Shown piece by piece: positions 57,491 to 64,000 of a stretch of 64,000 nucleotides of DNA. Made by a program: the position numbers and the translations under genes. The DNA comes from Hymenobacter jeollabukensis (GTDB taxonomy: Bacteria > Bacteroidota > Bacteroidia > Cytophagales > Hymenobacteraceae): the NCBI RefSeq assembly GCF_005771675.1, contig NZ_VAJM01000005.1:124001-188000 (forward strand), read 5' to 3'. Below the pieces are notes generated by a model. That model was not told the DNA's origin, ran no database searches, and saw nothing but the letters and a program-made list of their open reading frames with translations. Positions within the stretch are counted from its first letter, which is position 1, and each line of letters begins with the position of its first letter.

Positions 57491-58162
57491 ATGACTCCCG
57501 TTGATTCGCTTCCCTTGCAGCTGCTGTATATTTTCGACCCGCTGTGCGGCTGGTGCTACGGTACCAGCCCGGTGGTTCAGCGCCTGGCCGACGAGTTTGC
57601 CGGCCGCGTATCGGTCACGGTGCTCAGCGGCGGCATGATTACCGGCGACGAAACCGGCCCGATCCGGCAGATGTGGCCCTACATTCAGCAGGCCTCGCAG
57701 CAGGTGGCTCAAGTTACGGGCGTTGAGTTTGGCGAAGCGTTTCGGCAACTGGGCGCAGCGGGCGAGTACCACCTTGACTCGGAGCCGCCGAGCCGGGCGC
57801 TGATGGTGTTCAAGCAACTCGACCCGCTGGAGCGCGAAGCCGCCTTTGCCCACGCCCTGCAGCGTGCGCACTTCGTCGATGGCCAGGATTTGAACGACCC
57901 CAGCACGTATGCCGGACTGGCCAAGGAATTCAGCCTGGACCCCGCCGAGTTTCTGCGCTGGTGGCACAACGACGCCAGCCGGCAGGCTACCCAGCACGAA
58001 TTCGGGGTGGTGCAGCGCCTCGGCGTGCAGGGCTACCCGACACTCGTACTGGCCCACGGCAGCCAGGGCTACGTGCTGGCGCGCGGCTACCAGCCCTACG
58101 AGCAGATGAAGGAAGGACTGGAGCAGCTATTGCAGATGATTTCAGCCGAAGCGACCCAGTAG
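57491..58162 (+). CDS. DsbA-family thioredoxin-fold oxidoreductase (FrnE-like)
   Basis: 223-residue thioredoxin-fold protein with an inserted helical domain. The active site is C19-GW-C22 (FDPLCGWCYGTSPVVQRL) and the cis-proline loop is GVQGYPTLVLAHG. There is no signal peptide, so unlike periplasmic DsbA it is cytoplasmic, as in the FrnE/2-hydroxychromene-2-carboxylate isomerase-related group. It likely reduces or isomerises disulfides, or acts on glutathione-like conjugates; the substrate is unknown. It is convergent with the lipoprotein at 58196. Confidence 0.9.
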   Translation: MTPVDSLPLQLLYIFDPLCGWCYGTSPVVQRLADEFAGRVSVTVLSGGMITGDETGPIRQMWPYIQQASQQVAQVTGVEFGEAFRQLGAAGEYHLDSEPPSRALMVFKQLDPLEREAAFAHALQRAHFVDGQDLNDPSTYAGLAKEFSLDPAEFLRWWHNDASRQATQHEFGVVQRLGVQGYPTLVLAHGSQGYVLARGYQPYEQMKEGLEQLLQMISAEATQ

Positions 58163-58195
58163 CAAACTGGCGAGCTACTGCGCGCAAGTGGGCGG

Positions 58196-58846
58196 CTAGC
58201 TACCGAAGCTGCCCACGCGCACCACCTGCTTTTTCAGCGGCGACCAGGCAATGCGGCGCCGGTCTTCCTTGCCCACCAGGTACTGAAAGCCCACGGTGCC
58301 GCTGCGGCGGCGCAAATCGTCCCAGGTGGCGCGGTCGGCGGTGCCGGGCTGGTAGGTGGCGCGCGGGTCGATGGCGGGCGTGTGGAAGTTTTTGGCGGCG
58401 AAGAACTCGTCCATGCGGCGGCGCACGTAGGCTTCCCGCTCCTGGCGGGTGGCGCTAGGCTTGGTCATTTCATACACCATGGCGGCTTCCAGATCGGCCG
58501 AGCTGAGGGCCTCGCGGAAAATCACCGTGCCATCGGCGGCGGTGATGGTGAAAGTGGCTTCGCTGCTGAGCAGGGAGTCGCCGCGCAGCACCAGCTGGAA
58601 AAGGTCGGGCGCGGAGGGCGAGGAAAACAGGTGGCGCGTGCGCACCGTCTTTAGGGTATCCGACTGCGCATCGGCCACGGAGGCGGCGGTGGTGTCCATA
58701 GGCTCCGGCGCGGGCGCGTCCGATACCGTGGTGGTGTCGGGGCCGGCGGCCGTAGGGGCACCGATGGAGCGGTCGGAGGAGGGCGTGGAGCAGGCAGCCA
58801 GCGCGGCCAGGGTCAGCAGGGCAGGGGAGAAGCGGCGGATCAGCAT
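58196..58846 (-). CDS. Lipoprotein, unknown
   Basis: 216-residue lipoprotein (MLIRRFSPALLTLAALAAC, lipobox LAAC). A Thr/Pro/Ala-rich linker (about 20-65) is followed by a domain with FQLVLRGDSLLSSEATFTIT, GTVIFREALSSADLEAAMVY and a C-terminal RRSGTVGFQYLVGKEDRRRIAWS. No family was recognised. It is 54 nt downstream of the UbiA gene on the same strand, so possibly co-transcribed. Confidence 0.72.
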   Translation of the reverse strand: MLIRRFSPALLTLAALAACSTPSSDRSIGAPTAAGPDTTTVSDAPAPEPMDTTAASVADAQSDTLKTVRTRHLFSSPSAPDLFQLVLRGDSLLSSEATFTITAADGTVIFREALSSADLEAAMVYEMTKPSATRQEREAYVRRRMDEFFAAKNFHTPAIDPRATYQPGTADRATWDDLRRRSGTVGFQYLVGKEDRRRIAWSPLKKQVVRVGSFGS

Positions 58847-58900
58847 AAGGCGGTTTTACGCGCTTGGGCGGCGGGGTGTTGGCCCGCTGCTGCTGATTGC

Positions 58901-59815
58901 CTACACCGGCAGGCCGCGCTGCTGCAGGATAAACATCAGAATAAAGGCCGCGCTCAGGCATAGGGATGATACCTGGTTCATGCGCATGGTATGGCGGAAG
59001 TCAGCTGCGGCCGGGTCGTGCCAGGCCTGCCAGGCCCAGCGCGCGAACAGCCCGACGACCGGCAGCGTGGCCACCGCGAAAACGGCCAGAAACGGCAGCT
59101 CGCCCCGGCGCAGGTAGGCGTAGCCGAGCACCAGCGCCCCGGTGAGCAGGCCCAGCCCGGCAAACACGAAGGTGCCGCGCACGCCCAGAAGCAGGCTCAA
59201 CGTCTGGTCGCCGCGCTGCCGGTCTTCTTGGTGCTGATACACTTGCGTGAGCGGGTAAGAGCCACACAGAAACAAACTGCTGACGGTGGCCAGCAGCAGG
59301 TTGTCGGCCGAGCCGATTTCGGCCCGCGTGGCGCCCGCGCCCACCTGCGTCATCAAAAAGGTAAACGCGCCCTGAAACACGACCACCACCAGCGTGCTGA
59401 CGAGCGGGTACTTCTTGAGCCGGATCCGGTCGTAGCTGTAGGCTTTCGACACGAGCAGATACACCATCAGCAGCCCGGCAAAGGCCGGCGAAATCAGCAG
59501 GGCGCCGAGCACGGCCAGCCCGTCGAAGAGCACCACTAGGCGCCACAGCTCCGGCGTGACCTGCGGGGGCCGCTCCAGCCCGCCGATGCTGCCCTCGTCA
59601 CGGTCGAACCAGGAGTTGTAGCCGTTGGAGGCGGGGTAGGCCAGCAGGTGCAGCACCACAAACACGGCCACCGCCCGCCCCGAGGAAAACGGCCCGCGCA
59701 GGGCGCTCAGCGCAAACCAGTACACCGGCATCAGGTACACCGAAAAGGGGATGCGCAGCAGCGGCAGCGCCTTTTTATAATTGGCAATGATCAACTGAGA
59801 AGAAGGCGTAGCCAA
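58901..59815 (-). CDS. UbiA-family prenyltransferase (membrane aromatic prenyltransferase)
   Basis: 304-residue membrane protein with about eight to nine helices. The first polyprenyl-diphosphate Mg2+ motif is NSWFDRDEG (N67, D71, near D73), the NxxxDxxxD region of UbiA proteins. The second site is SYDRIRLKKYPLVSTLVV. Family members transfer an isoprenoid chain to an aromatic ring or related acceptor (quinone, haem A, chlorophyll, digeranylgeranyl lipid). The substrate here is unknown. It lies downstream of a methyltransferase gene on the same strand (187-bp gap), suggesting a small tailoring pair (inference). Confidence 0.88.
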   Translation of the reverse strand: MATPSSQLIIANYKKALPLLRIPFSVYLMPVYWFALSALRGPFSSGRAVAVFVVLHLLAYPASNGYNSWFDRDEGSIGGLERPPQVTPELWRLVVLFDGLAVLGALLISPAFAGLLMVYLLVSKAYSYDRIRLKKYPLVSTLVVVVFQGAFTFLMTQVGAGATRAEIGSADNLLLATVSSLFLCGSYPLTQVYQHQEDRQRGDQTLSLLLGVRGTFVFAGLGLLTGALVLGYAYLRRGELPFLAVFAVATLPVVGLFARWAWQAWHDPAAADFRHTMRMNQVSSLCLSAAFILMFILQQRGLPV

Positions 59816-59938
59816 TGAGCAATGAGGAATGAAGGGTGAATGGATTCAGCTTAGCGGCAAGTTGACGAAGCCGCCGACGTGGCCACGCTTGTCGGGGCAA
59901 GAAACCGATTCGGACCCGCTTTGCCGGTGATTGAGCCA

Positions 59939-59988
59939 GAATGATTGAATGAGCGTTTCAGAACGGCGGTTTAACCACTCAATCATTC
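59939..59988. repeat. Inverted repeat between UbiA and methyltransferase genes
   Basis: GAATGATTGA (59939-59948) pairs with TCAATCATTC (59979-59988). Nearby are short AATGAGxAATGA direct units (59815-59835). It resembles simple intergenic repeats and breaks up the 187-bp gap; no terminator was identified. Confidence 0.6.
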
Positions 59989-60002
59989 GCTCCGTCAATT
60001 AC

Positions 60003-60797
60003 TCAGTCATTGGCAGTTGGCCAGCCGACGAGGTAGGTGACTTCCGGGCCCCAGGCGTGGCGTACGCGGCCGGCCTGCCAGTGGTAGCGGCCCTCCGGGT
60101 CGGCGCGGCCGGCCAAGGCCAGCAGCTGCTCGGGCGGGTACATGCGCAGAATGCTCACCATGCCGTCCCAGATTGTAAACAGCGGAATCAGCGGGACGAG
60201 GTAGGTGAAAAACAAGCGGCTCAGGCTGAACGGCCGCACGAAGGGCATGATGCACAGCAGCGCCACCGGCATGACGGTGCAGGCCAGCAGCAGTTCCAGC
60301 CAGTGCTTGCCCGCGCCCTCGAACACGCCCACGCCGGTGCCCGCCCGCACCGCGTCGCGCAGCAGCGCTTCGGCGGGCGCGGGCCGGAAGTGGTGAAAGG
60401 CCGAAAACACCGCCCGAAAGCCCGGCAGCGCGGCCGGCACCTGCAGGGCATTCACCGCGGCGGGCTCGTAGCCAATAGCGCCGCCGGTTTGCTGCTCGAT
60501 GTGGCGCCAGGCGGCGGGCTGGGGGTAAAGGTCGGTGAGGGTGATGCGGGCCTGGGTCAGACCTTCGGCGTGCAGGGCCTGCAGCACGTCCTCGGTGCCG
60601 CCGCCGCCACCCGCGCACAGCTCCAGCACCTGCGTCTGGCCGGTGCGGCGCAGGCCCTCGGCCAGCAGCGGCGCAATGGGCCGGTAGGTGTGCAGGTGCG
60701 TTATCATGAAGCGCAGGTAGTCCATCATGCCGGCGCGCACGGGCGCCGGAAACCACGGCTGGTCTTCAAACTCGAACAGGTGCAGGCGCAGCTTCAT
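60003..60797 (-). CDS. Class I SAM-dependent methyltransferase with two membrane helices
   Basis: 264-residue protein. The SAM motif is VLELCAGGGGGTEDVLQAL, then ITLTDLYPQP (acidic loop) and AVFSAFHHFRPAPAEALLRD. After the catalytic core come strongly hydrophobic stretches (LELLLACTVMPVALLCIMPF and LFFTYLVPLIPLFTIWD), unusual for a soluble methyltransferase and suggesting membrane attachment. The tail (YHWQAGRVRHAWGPEVTYLVGWP) is family-like. It precedes the UbiA gene on the same strand. Substrate unknown, possibly a lipid or quinone intermediate (inference). Confidence 0.82.
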   Translation of the reverse strand: MKLRLHLFEFEDQPWFPAPVRAGMMDYLRFMITHLHTYRPIAPLLAEGLRRTGQTQVLELCAGGGGGTEDVLQALHAEGLTQARITLTDLYPQPAAWRHIEQQTGGAIGYEPAAVNALQVPAALPGFRAVFSAFHHFRPAPAEALLRDAVRAGTGVGVFEGAGKHWLELLLACTVMPVALLCIMPFVRPFSLSRLFFTYLVPLIPLFTIWDGMVSILRMYPPEQLLALAGRADPEGRYHWQAGRVRHAWGPEVTYLVGWPTAND

Positions 60798-60936
60798 GGC
60801 GGGTGGGAGTGGGAGGGGCGGGCAAGCTACAATTTCGCCGGATTAGCGGCCGAATTCAAGGCATTGCGAACCGGCGGCGCAGCCGCGTCAAAAGTTTTTT
60901 CGCCGGCAGCTTGTATTATAGCGCTATTCTGTGAAG

Positions 60937-60951
60937 CTTTGCAATACAAAG
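60937..60951 (+). promoter_or_regulatory. Operator-like palindrome CTTTG-N5-CAAAG, site 1
   Basis: CTTTG-CAATA-CAAAG ends exactly 10 nt before the ATG at 60962. The same motif with the same spacing precedes the genes at 62116 and 62581. Likely binding site of the winged-helix regulator encoded at 61774 (inference). Confidence 0.75.
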
Positions 60952-60961
60952 TGCTCTGTAT

Positions 60962-61681
60962 ATGAAGCCAGCCGTCGACCCCTTAGCCCAGCTTGCCGAA
61001 ATCCGCACCATCATGGAGCGCTCCTCGCGGTTCATTTCCCTGAGCGGCTTGTCGGGGGTAGGGGCGGGGGTGGTGGCCCTGGCCGGGGCCGCCTTCGGGC
61101 ACTGGTACCTGCACACGCAGTTCCGCAGCGACGACGTGGCCGCCAACCCGTATGCTGCCACGCCCTACGGCAGCACATTTGGGGATTCGTCGGGCTTCGT
61201 GCGGCTGATGGAAGGCTCGGCCGAGGCCCGCATGGCGACGCTGCCGTTTCTGCTGGGGCTGGCGCTGGGCATCATCGTGCTGGCGGGGCTGGTGGCGGTG
61301 TATTTCACCCGGCGCCGCTCGCGCAGCGCGGGCCGCTCCCTGTGGGACCCGGTGGTGCGCCGCCTGTTCTGGAGCATGGCCGTGCCACTGGTGGCGGGCG
61401 GGCTGTTCTGCCTGCGGCTGTACGTGCACGGCGCGGCCGGGCTGGTGGTGCCCGCCATGCTGATTTTCTACGGTCTGGCCCTGCTCAACGCCAGCAAGTA
61501 TACCCTCGACGAAATCAAGCTGCTCGGCATCACCGAAATCGGGGTGGGGCTTGTGGCCATGCTGTTTCCCGACTGGGCCTTTGCCTTCTTCGCCGTCGGT
61601 TTCGGGCTCTGCCACATCGGCTACGGGCTGCTGATGTACAACCGCTACGAGCGGCAGCGCCGCGCCGATCCGGTGGCGTAA
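60962..61681 (+). CDS. Multi-pass membrane protein of unknown function
   Basis: 239-residue protein with a short cytoplasmic N-terminus (LAQLAEIRTIMERSSRF) and about six hydrophobic segments (SGVGAGVVALAGAAFGHWYL, ATLPFLLGLALGIIVLAGLV, LVAGGLFCLRLYVHG, LVVPAMLIFYGLALLN, IGVGLVAMLFPDWAFAFFA). LNASKYTLDEIKLLGITEI is a distinctive motif between helices. It is first in the right-hand cluster and is preceded by operator site 1; the regulator gene follows 92 nt downstream. No family function is known. Confidence 0.78.
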   Translation: MKPAVDPLAQLAEIRTIMERSSRFISLSGLSGVGAGVVALAGAAFGHWYLHTQFRSDDVAANPYAATPYGSTFGDSSGFVRLMEGSAEARMATLPFLLGLALGIIVLAGLVAVYFTRRRSRSAGRSLWDPVVRRLFWSMAVPLVAGGLFCLRLYVHGAAGLVVPAMLIFYGLALLNASKYTLDEIKLLGITEIGVGLVAMLFPDWAFAFFAVGFGLCHIGYGLLMYNRYERQRRADPVA

Positions 61682-61695
61682 GCGCGCCGCGGTGC

Positions 61696-61703
61696 TACCT
61701 TCG
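61696..61703 (+). promoter_or_regulatory. Possible -7 box of the regulator gene
   Basis: TACCTTCG (near TAnnTTTG), 70 nt before the GTG at 61774. It would let the regulator be transcribed independently of site 1. Confidence 0.3.
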
Positions 61704-61773
61704 CCGCCACGTCCGCGTTTCCCGTTTCCTCTTTTAGATTCAGCGCGCCGCCCGCCGGCCGCGTTCCAGCTCC

Positions 61774-62073
61774 GTGAAGCACGCCATCCATCAGCTTAAC
61801 AAGGCCTTCGACCACCGCGTGCGGTTGGGCGTGATGGCCGTGCTCATGGCCAACGAGGAGGTGAGCTTTGGCGACCTGAAGGAAACCCTGGACCTCACGG
61901 ACGGCAACCTCGCCAGCCACGCCGCCGCGCTGGAAAAAGCCGGCTACGTGCAGGTCAACAAGCAATTCATCGGCAAGAAGCCCAATACCACCTTCACCGC
62001 CACCAAGGAAGGCCGCCAGGCTTTCCAGGACCACCTCGATACCCTGGAAAAGCTGCTCCGCCGCGACGGGTAA
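61774..62073 (+). CDS. Small winged-helix transcriptional regulator (MarR/HTH_34-like)
   Basis: 99-residue one-domain DNA-binding protein starting at GTG (MKHAIHQLNKAFDHRVRLGV). The wHTH is visible: VSFGDLKETLDLTDGNLASH as helix-turn-helix, LEKAGYVQVNKQFIGKKPNT as the wing, and TKEGRQAFQDHLDTLEKLL as the dimer helix. It matches the small HTH_34-type repressors common in Bacteroidota and archaea. No ligand domain is present. It sits between genes carrying the CTTTG-N5-CAAAG palindrome and is the natural candidate to bind it as a dimer (inference). The GTG start may keep its level low. Confidence 0.88.
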   Translation: MKHAIHQLNKAFDHRVRLGVMAVLMANEEVSFGDLKETLDLTDGNLASHAAALEKAGYVQVNKQFIGKKPNTTFTATKEGRQAFQDHLDTLEKLLRRDG

Positions 62074-62088
62074 ATTTTTTTGCAGATA

Positions 62089-62107
62089 AACTTTGAACCA
62101 CAAAGTT
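62089..62107 (+). promoter_or_regulatory. Operator-like palindrome CTTTG-N5-CAAAG, site 2
   Basis: AACTTTG-AACCA-CAAAGTT, the most symmetric copy (7-bp arms). The CAAAG arm ends 10 nt before the ATG at 62116. Confidence 0.78.
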
Positions 62108-62115
62108 CTTTTGGA

Positions 62116-62502
62116 ATGAGTATTCTGCGCTACGAGACATCACCCGCCTGCTTCCGCCAGCGTACCACGCTGTCCGCGACTACGGCCTTGAGTCGGCTCA
62201 TTGGCGTTCTGAGCGGGACTACCATTTGCTGGATGATATGGCTAGTGGTCATCGGTAGCACATCCAGTTCCAGACTGGCGACGCTGCTCATGGGTGGGCT
62301 GGTGGTGCTGCCGGTAGCAGGAGCAGTGTTGCTGCTAGGGCTCGTCAGCTGGCCTTTAGCTCTCCGACTGCGCTATTGCTTCAGCATTAAATCATTCGTG
62401 GTGTTGCTGTTAAGTGCTTTAGGACAAGCATTATTGGGGTTGTATGCACTGGCGGTCTGGCAGATGCTGACTGAGCCGACTGCTGGGGATTTTCATTTCT
62501 AA
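62116..62502 (+). CDS. Small membrane protein, unknown
   Basis: 128-residue protein with three hydrophobic helices (GVLSGTTICWMIWLVVIGS, LMGGLVVLPVAGAVLLLGLV, FVVLLLSALGQALLGLYALA) and short basic loops. Base composition is more AT-rich than the flanking genes, hinting at later arrival. ATG 62116 stands exactly 10 nt after operator site 2. Family not recognised; membership in the local regulon is inferred from the operator. Confidence 0.62.
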   Translation: MSILRYETSPACFRQRTTLSATTALSRLIGVLSGTTICWMIWLVVIGSTSSSRLATLLMGGLVVLPVAGAVLLLGLVSWPLALRLRYCFSIKSFVVLLLSALGQALLGLYALAVWQMLTEPTAGDFHF

Positions 62503-62555
62503 AGCGAGCTTAAGCCCAAGAAGCACGTCTCCACCTCTCTCTTTTTGTTGATAAG

Positions 62556-62570
62556 CTTTGAAATACAAAG
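62556..62570 (+). promoter_or_regulatory. Operator-like palindrome CTTTG-N5-CAAAG, site 3
   Basis: CTTTG-AAATA-CAAAG, followed by TTCTTTTGAT and then the ATG at 62581, again 10 nt after the motif. The 3' flank TTCTTTTG is shared with site 2. Confidence 0.78.
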
Positions 62571-62580
62571 TTCTTTTGAT

Positions 62581-64000
62581 ATGAACGCACTCCCCCTTTT
62601 CACCCCCACTAACACCGCCCGGGCCGAAGCCGCACCCTACGCCGGACCGGTGTGGCGCCCGGTGCGCCTGGTACTCACCGCTACCCAGAAATGGCTGCTG
62701 CCGCTGGGCGTGCTGGCCTTCGACGTGCTGTTCTGGCAGCAGGGCCTGGGGCTGAACCTGGCCATCTACACCCTGCTGGCCGTGCTGGCCCTGCTGGCCG
62801 GGCAGCCCCGCGCCGCCTGGCGCTCCGGCTACTTCCGCCTCGTGCTGCTGGGCGCGCTGGTGAGCTGCGGGGCGGTAGCCTGGTACGGCTCGGCCACGGC
62901 GGCGCTGGCCTGCACGGGCTCCTTGCTGATGCTCTGGGGCTACGCCAACCAGCCCCCGCTCAAGCAGGCGGCGCTGGCTCTGCTCACCGGCCTGGGCGCC
63001 GCGGCGCAGGTGGTGACGGGCCTGCCCGCGCTGCTGCTGCGCGCCCTGCCCAGCCGCGACACCAAGGCGGGCCGCGCCGGCTGGTACGTGCGCCTGCTGC
63101 TGGTGCCGGTGCTCATCCTGGGCGTGTTCCATATGCTGTTCGTGCTGGCCAACCCGCGCTACAGCCAGCTGGTCGGGCGGGCCTGGCAGGCGCTGGGCGA
63201 GTGGCTGGGCCGGTTTTTTGAGCTGCTCTCGCTGGGGCACCTGCTGTTTCTGGTGCTGGGGCTGATGGTGACGGCCGCCGCCCTGCTGCGGGTGCCGCTG
63301 CCGGGCCTGGCGCAGTGGGAGGCCCGCTTCGGCGAGCTGGTGCGCCGCCGCCGCGACGGGGTGGCGTCCTTCAGCGTGCCGCGCCCCGATTTCCGGCGCC
63401 GCGACTTCCGCACGGCCGATCTGCGCAAGGAGTATCTGGCCGCGCTGGCCGTATTCGGACTGGTGAACCTGCTGCTGCTGGCCGTCAACGCCATTGACAT
63501 CAGCTGGATCTGGATTGACTTCCGGCCCGAGCCGGGCTTCGACCTGGCGCAGTTCGTGCACGAGGGCACCTACGTACTCATCTTCAGCATTCTGCTGGCC
63601 ATGGGCATCGTGCTCTGGTTTTTCCGCCGCAACCTGAACTTCTACCAGCCCGGCCTGCCCGTGCTGCGCTGGGGCGCCACGGTGTGGGTGCTGCAAAACG
63701 CGGTGCTGGCCGTGTCGGTGGGCGTGCGCAACTACCACTACATCTCGCGCATGGGCCTGGCCTACAAGCGCATCGGGGTGTGCTTTTTCCTGCTGCTGAC
63801 CTTGTTCGGGCTCCTGACCATCCTGCTCAAGATCTGGCAGCGCCGCTCGGCCTTCGCGCTGGTGCGCCTCAACAGCGTGGCCGCCTACCTGGTGCTGCTG
63901 GCGCTGGCCGTGGGCAACTGGGAAGTCTGGATCGTGCGCTACAACCTCACGGTGGGCTTCCCGCAGGTCGACTACGGCTTCCTGCTCGACATGCCCGGCC
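62581..64000 (+). CDS. DUF4173 multi-pass membrane protein (3' cut by window edge)
   Basis: At least 473 residues; the frame is open to the window end. After a short N-terminus there are about twelve hydrophobic helices. The DUF4173 signature is recognisable: FRRRDFRTADLRKEYLAAL, AIDISWIWIDFRPEPGFDLA, FVHEGTYVLIFSILLAMGIV, VRNYHYISRMGLAYKRIGV and NWEVWIVRYNL. DUF4173 proteins of Bacteroidota are usually 480-550 residues, so only the end is missing. Function unknown. It has operator site 3 immediately upstream and belongs to the cluster with the regulator at 61774. Confidence 0.85.
   Translation, partial: MNALPLFTPTNTARAEAAPYAGPVWRPVRLVLTATQKWLLPLGVLAFDVLFWQQGLGLNLAIYTLLAVLALLAGQPRAAWRSGYFRLVLLGALVSCGAVAWYGSATAALACTGSLLMLWGYANQPPLKQAALALLTGLGAAAQVVTGLPALLLRALPSRDTKAGRAGWYVRLLLVPVLILGVFHMLFVLANPRYSQLVGRAWQALGEWLGRFFELLSLGHLLFLVLGLMVTAAALLRVPLPGLAQWEARFGELVRRRRDGVASFSVPRPDFRRRDFRTADLRKEYLAALAVFGLVNLLLLAVNAIDISWIWIDFRPEPGFDLAQFVHEGTYVLIFSILLAMGIVLWFFRRNLNFYQPGLPVLRWGATVWVLQNAVLAVSVGVRNYHYISRMGLAYKRIGVCFFLLLTLFGLLTILLKIWQRRSAFALVRLNSVAAYLVLLALAVGNWEVWIVRYNLTVGFPQVDYGFLLDMPG

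Overview
The window looks like chromosomal DNA of a GC-rich Bacteroidota, most likely a Hymenobacter-like member of the Cytophagales. The evidence is mixed. Two secreted proteins carry type IX secretion (T9SS) C-terminal sorting domains, there is a large SusC-unrelated TonB-dependent outer-membrane barrel, several OmpA/Gly-zipper proteins are present, and Rho has a very long disordered insert. Many genes are preceded by the Bacteroidota -7 box (TAnnTTTG) and lack an obvious Shine-Dalgarno sequence. Genus-level assignment is inference.

Layout. 1-4.2 kb: the end of a class I fructose-bisphosphate aldolase, accD, and a cluster of three Gly-zipper envelope proteins (two with OmpA domains). 4.3-7.8 kb: endonuclease III-like glycosylase, radical SAM/SPASM-like protein, gamma carbonic anhydrase, TM2 lipoprotein. 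7.8-12.7 kb: CorC/HlyC-type membrane protein, divergent DsbD-like reductase, isoaspartyl peptidase. 12.9-13.2 kb: a probable structured non-coding RNA on the minus strand, divergent from an Lrp/AsnC regulator. 14-18.5 kb: T9SS cargo, MORN-TonB protein, thioredoxin. 18.6-29.6 kb: small lipoprotein, dnaE, two secreted unknowns, fatty acid desaturase, FAD oxidoreductase, LysM lytic transglycosylase. 29.9-40.9 kb: frameshifted MFS transporter, outer-membrane barrel, O-methyltransferase, a solo SRA-domain protein coupled to an M16 peptidase, a GT9 glycosyltransferase, two small 4-TM proteins, Xaa-Pro aminopeptidase. 41-51.5 kb: TSP3/OmpA protein, DUF4252, EVE protein, lipoproteins, a PolX-PHP protein with a damaged polymerase site, second GT9, DUF2695, OsmC, UBP-type zinc finger. 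51.7-60.8 kb: serS, rho, T9SS cargo, DsbA-like protein, UbiA prenyltransferase and a methyltransferase. 60.9-64 kb: a membrane-protein cluster around a small winged-helix regulator.

Two signals stand out. First, three genes at the right end (60962, 62116, 62581) are each preceded by the palindrome CTTTG-N5-CAAAG, placed exactly 10 nt before the ATG. They surround a winged-helix regulator and look like a compact local regulon. Second, the minus strand of 12.96-13.20 kb has a promoter, a 5' hairpin, a cloverleaf-like core containing a perfect tRNA-type T-arm, twin hairpins with the same loop on different stems, and a T-run. The window also holds six or more long intergenic palindromes (GTCAT...ATGAC type) dispersed between genes. 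Otherwise the region is mainly core chromosome. I saw no CRISPR array, prophage, transposase, rRNA or complete canonical tRNA.
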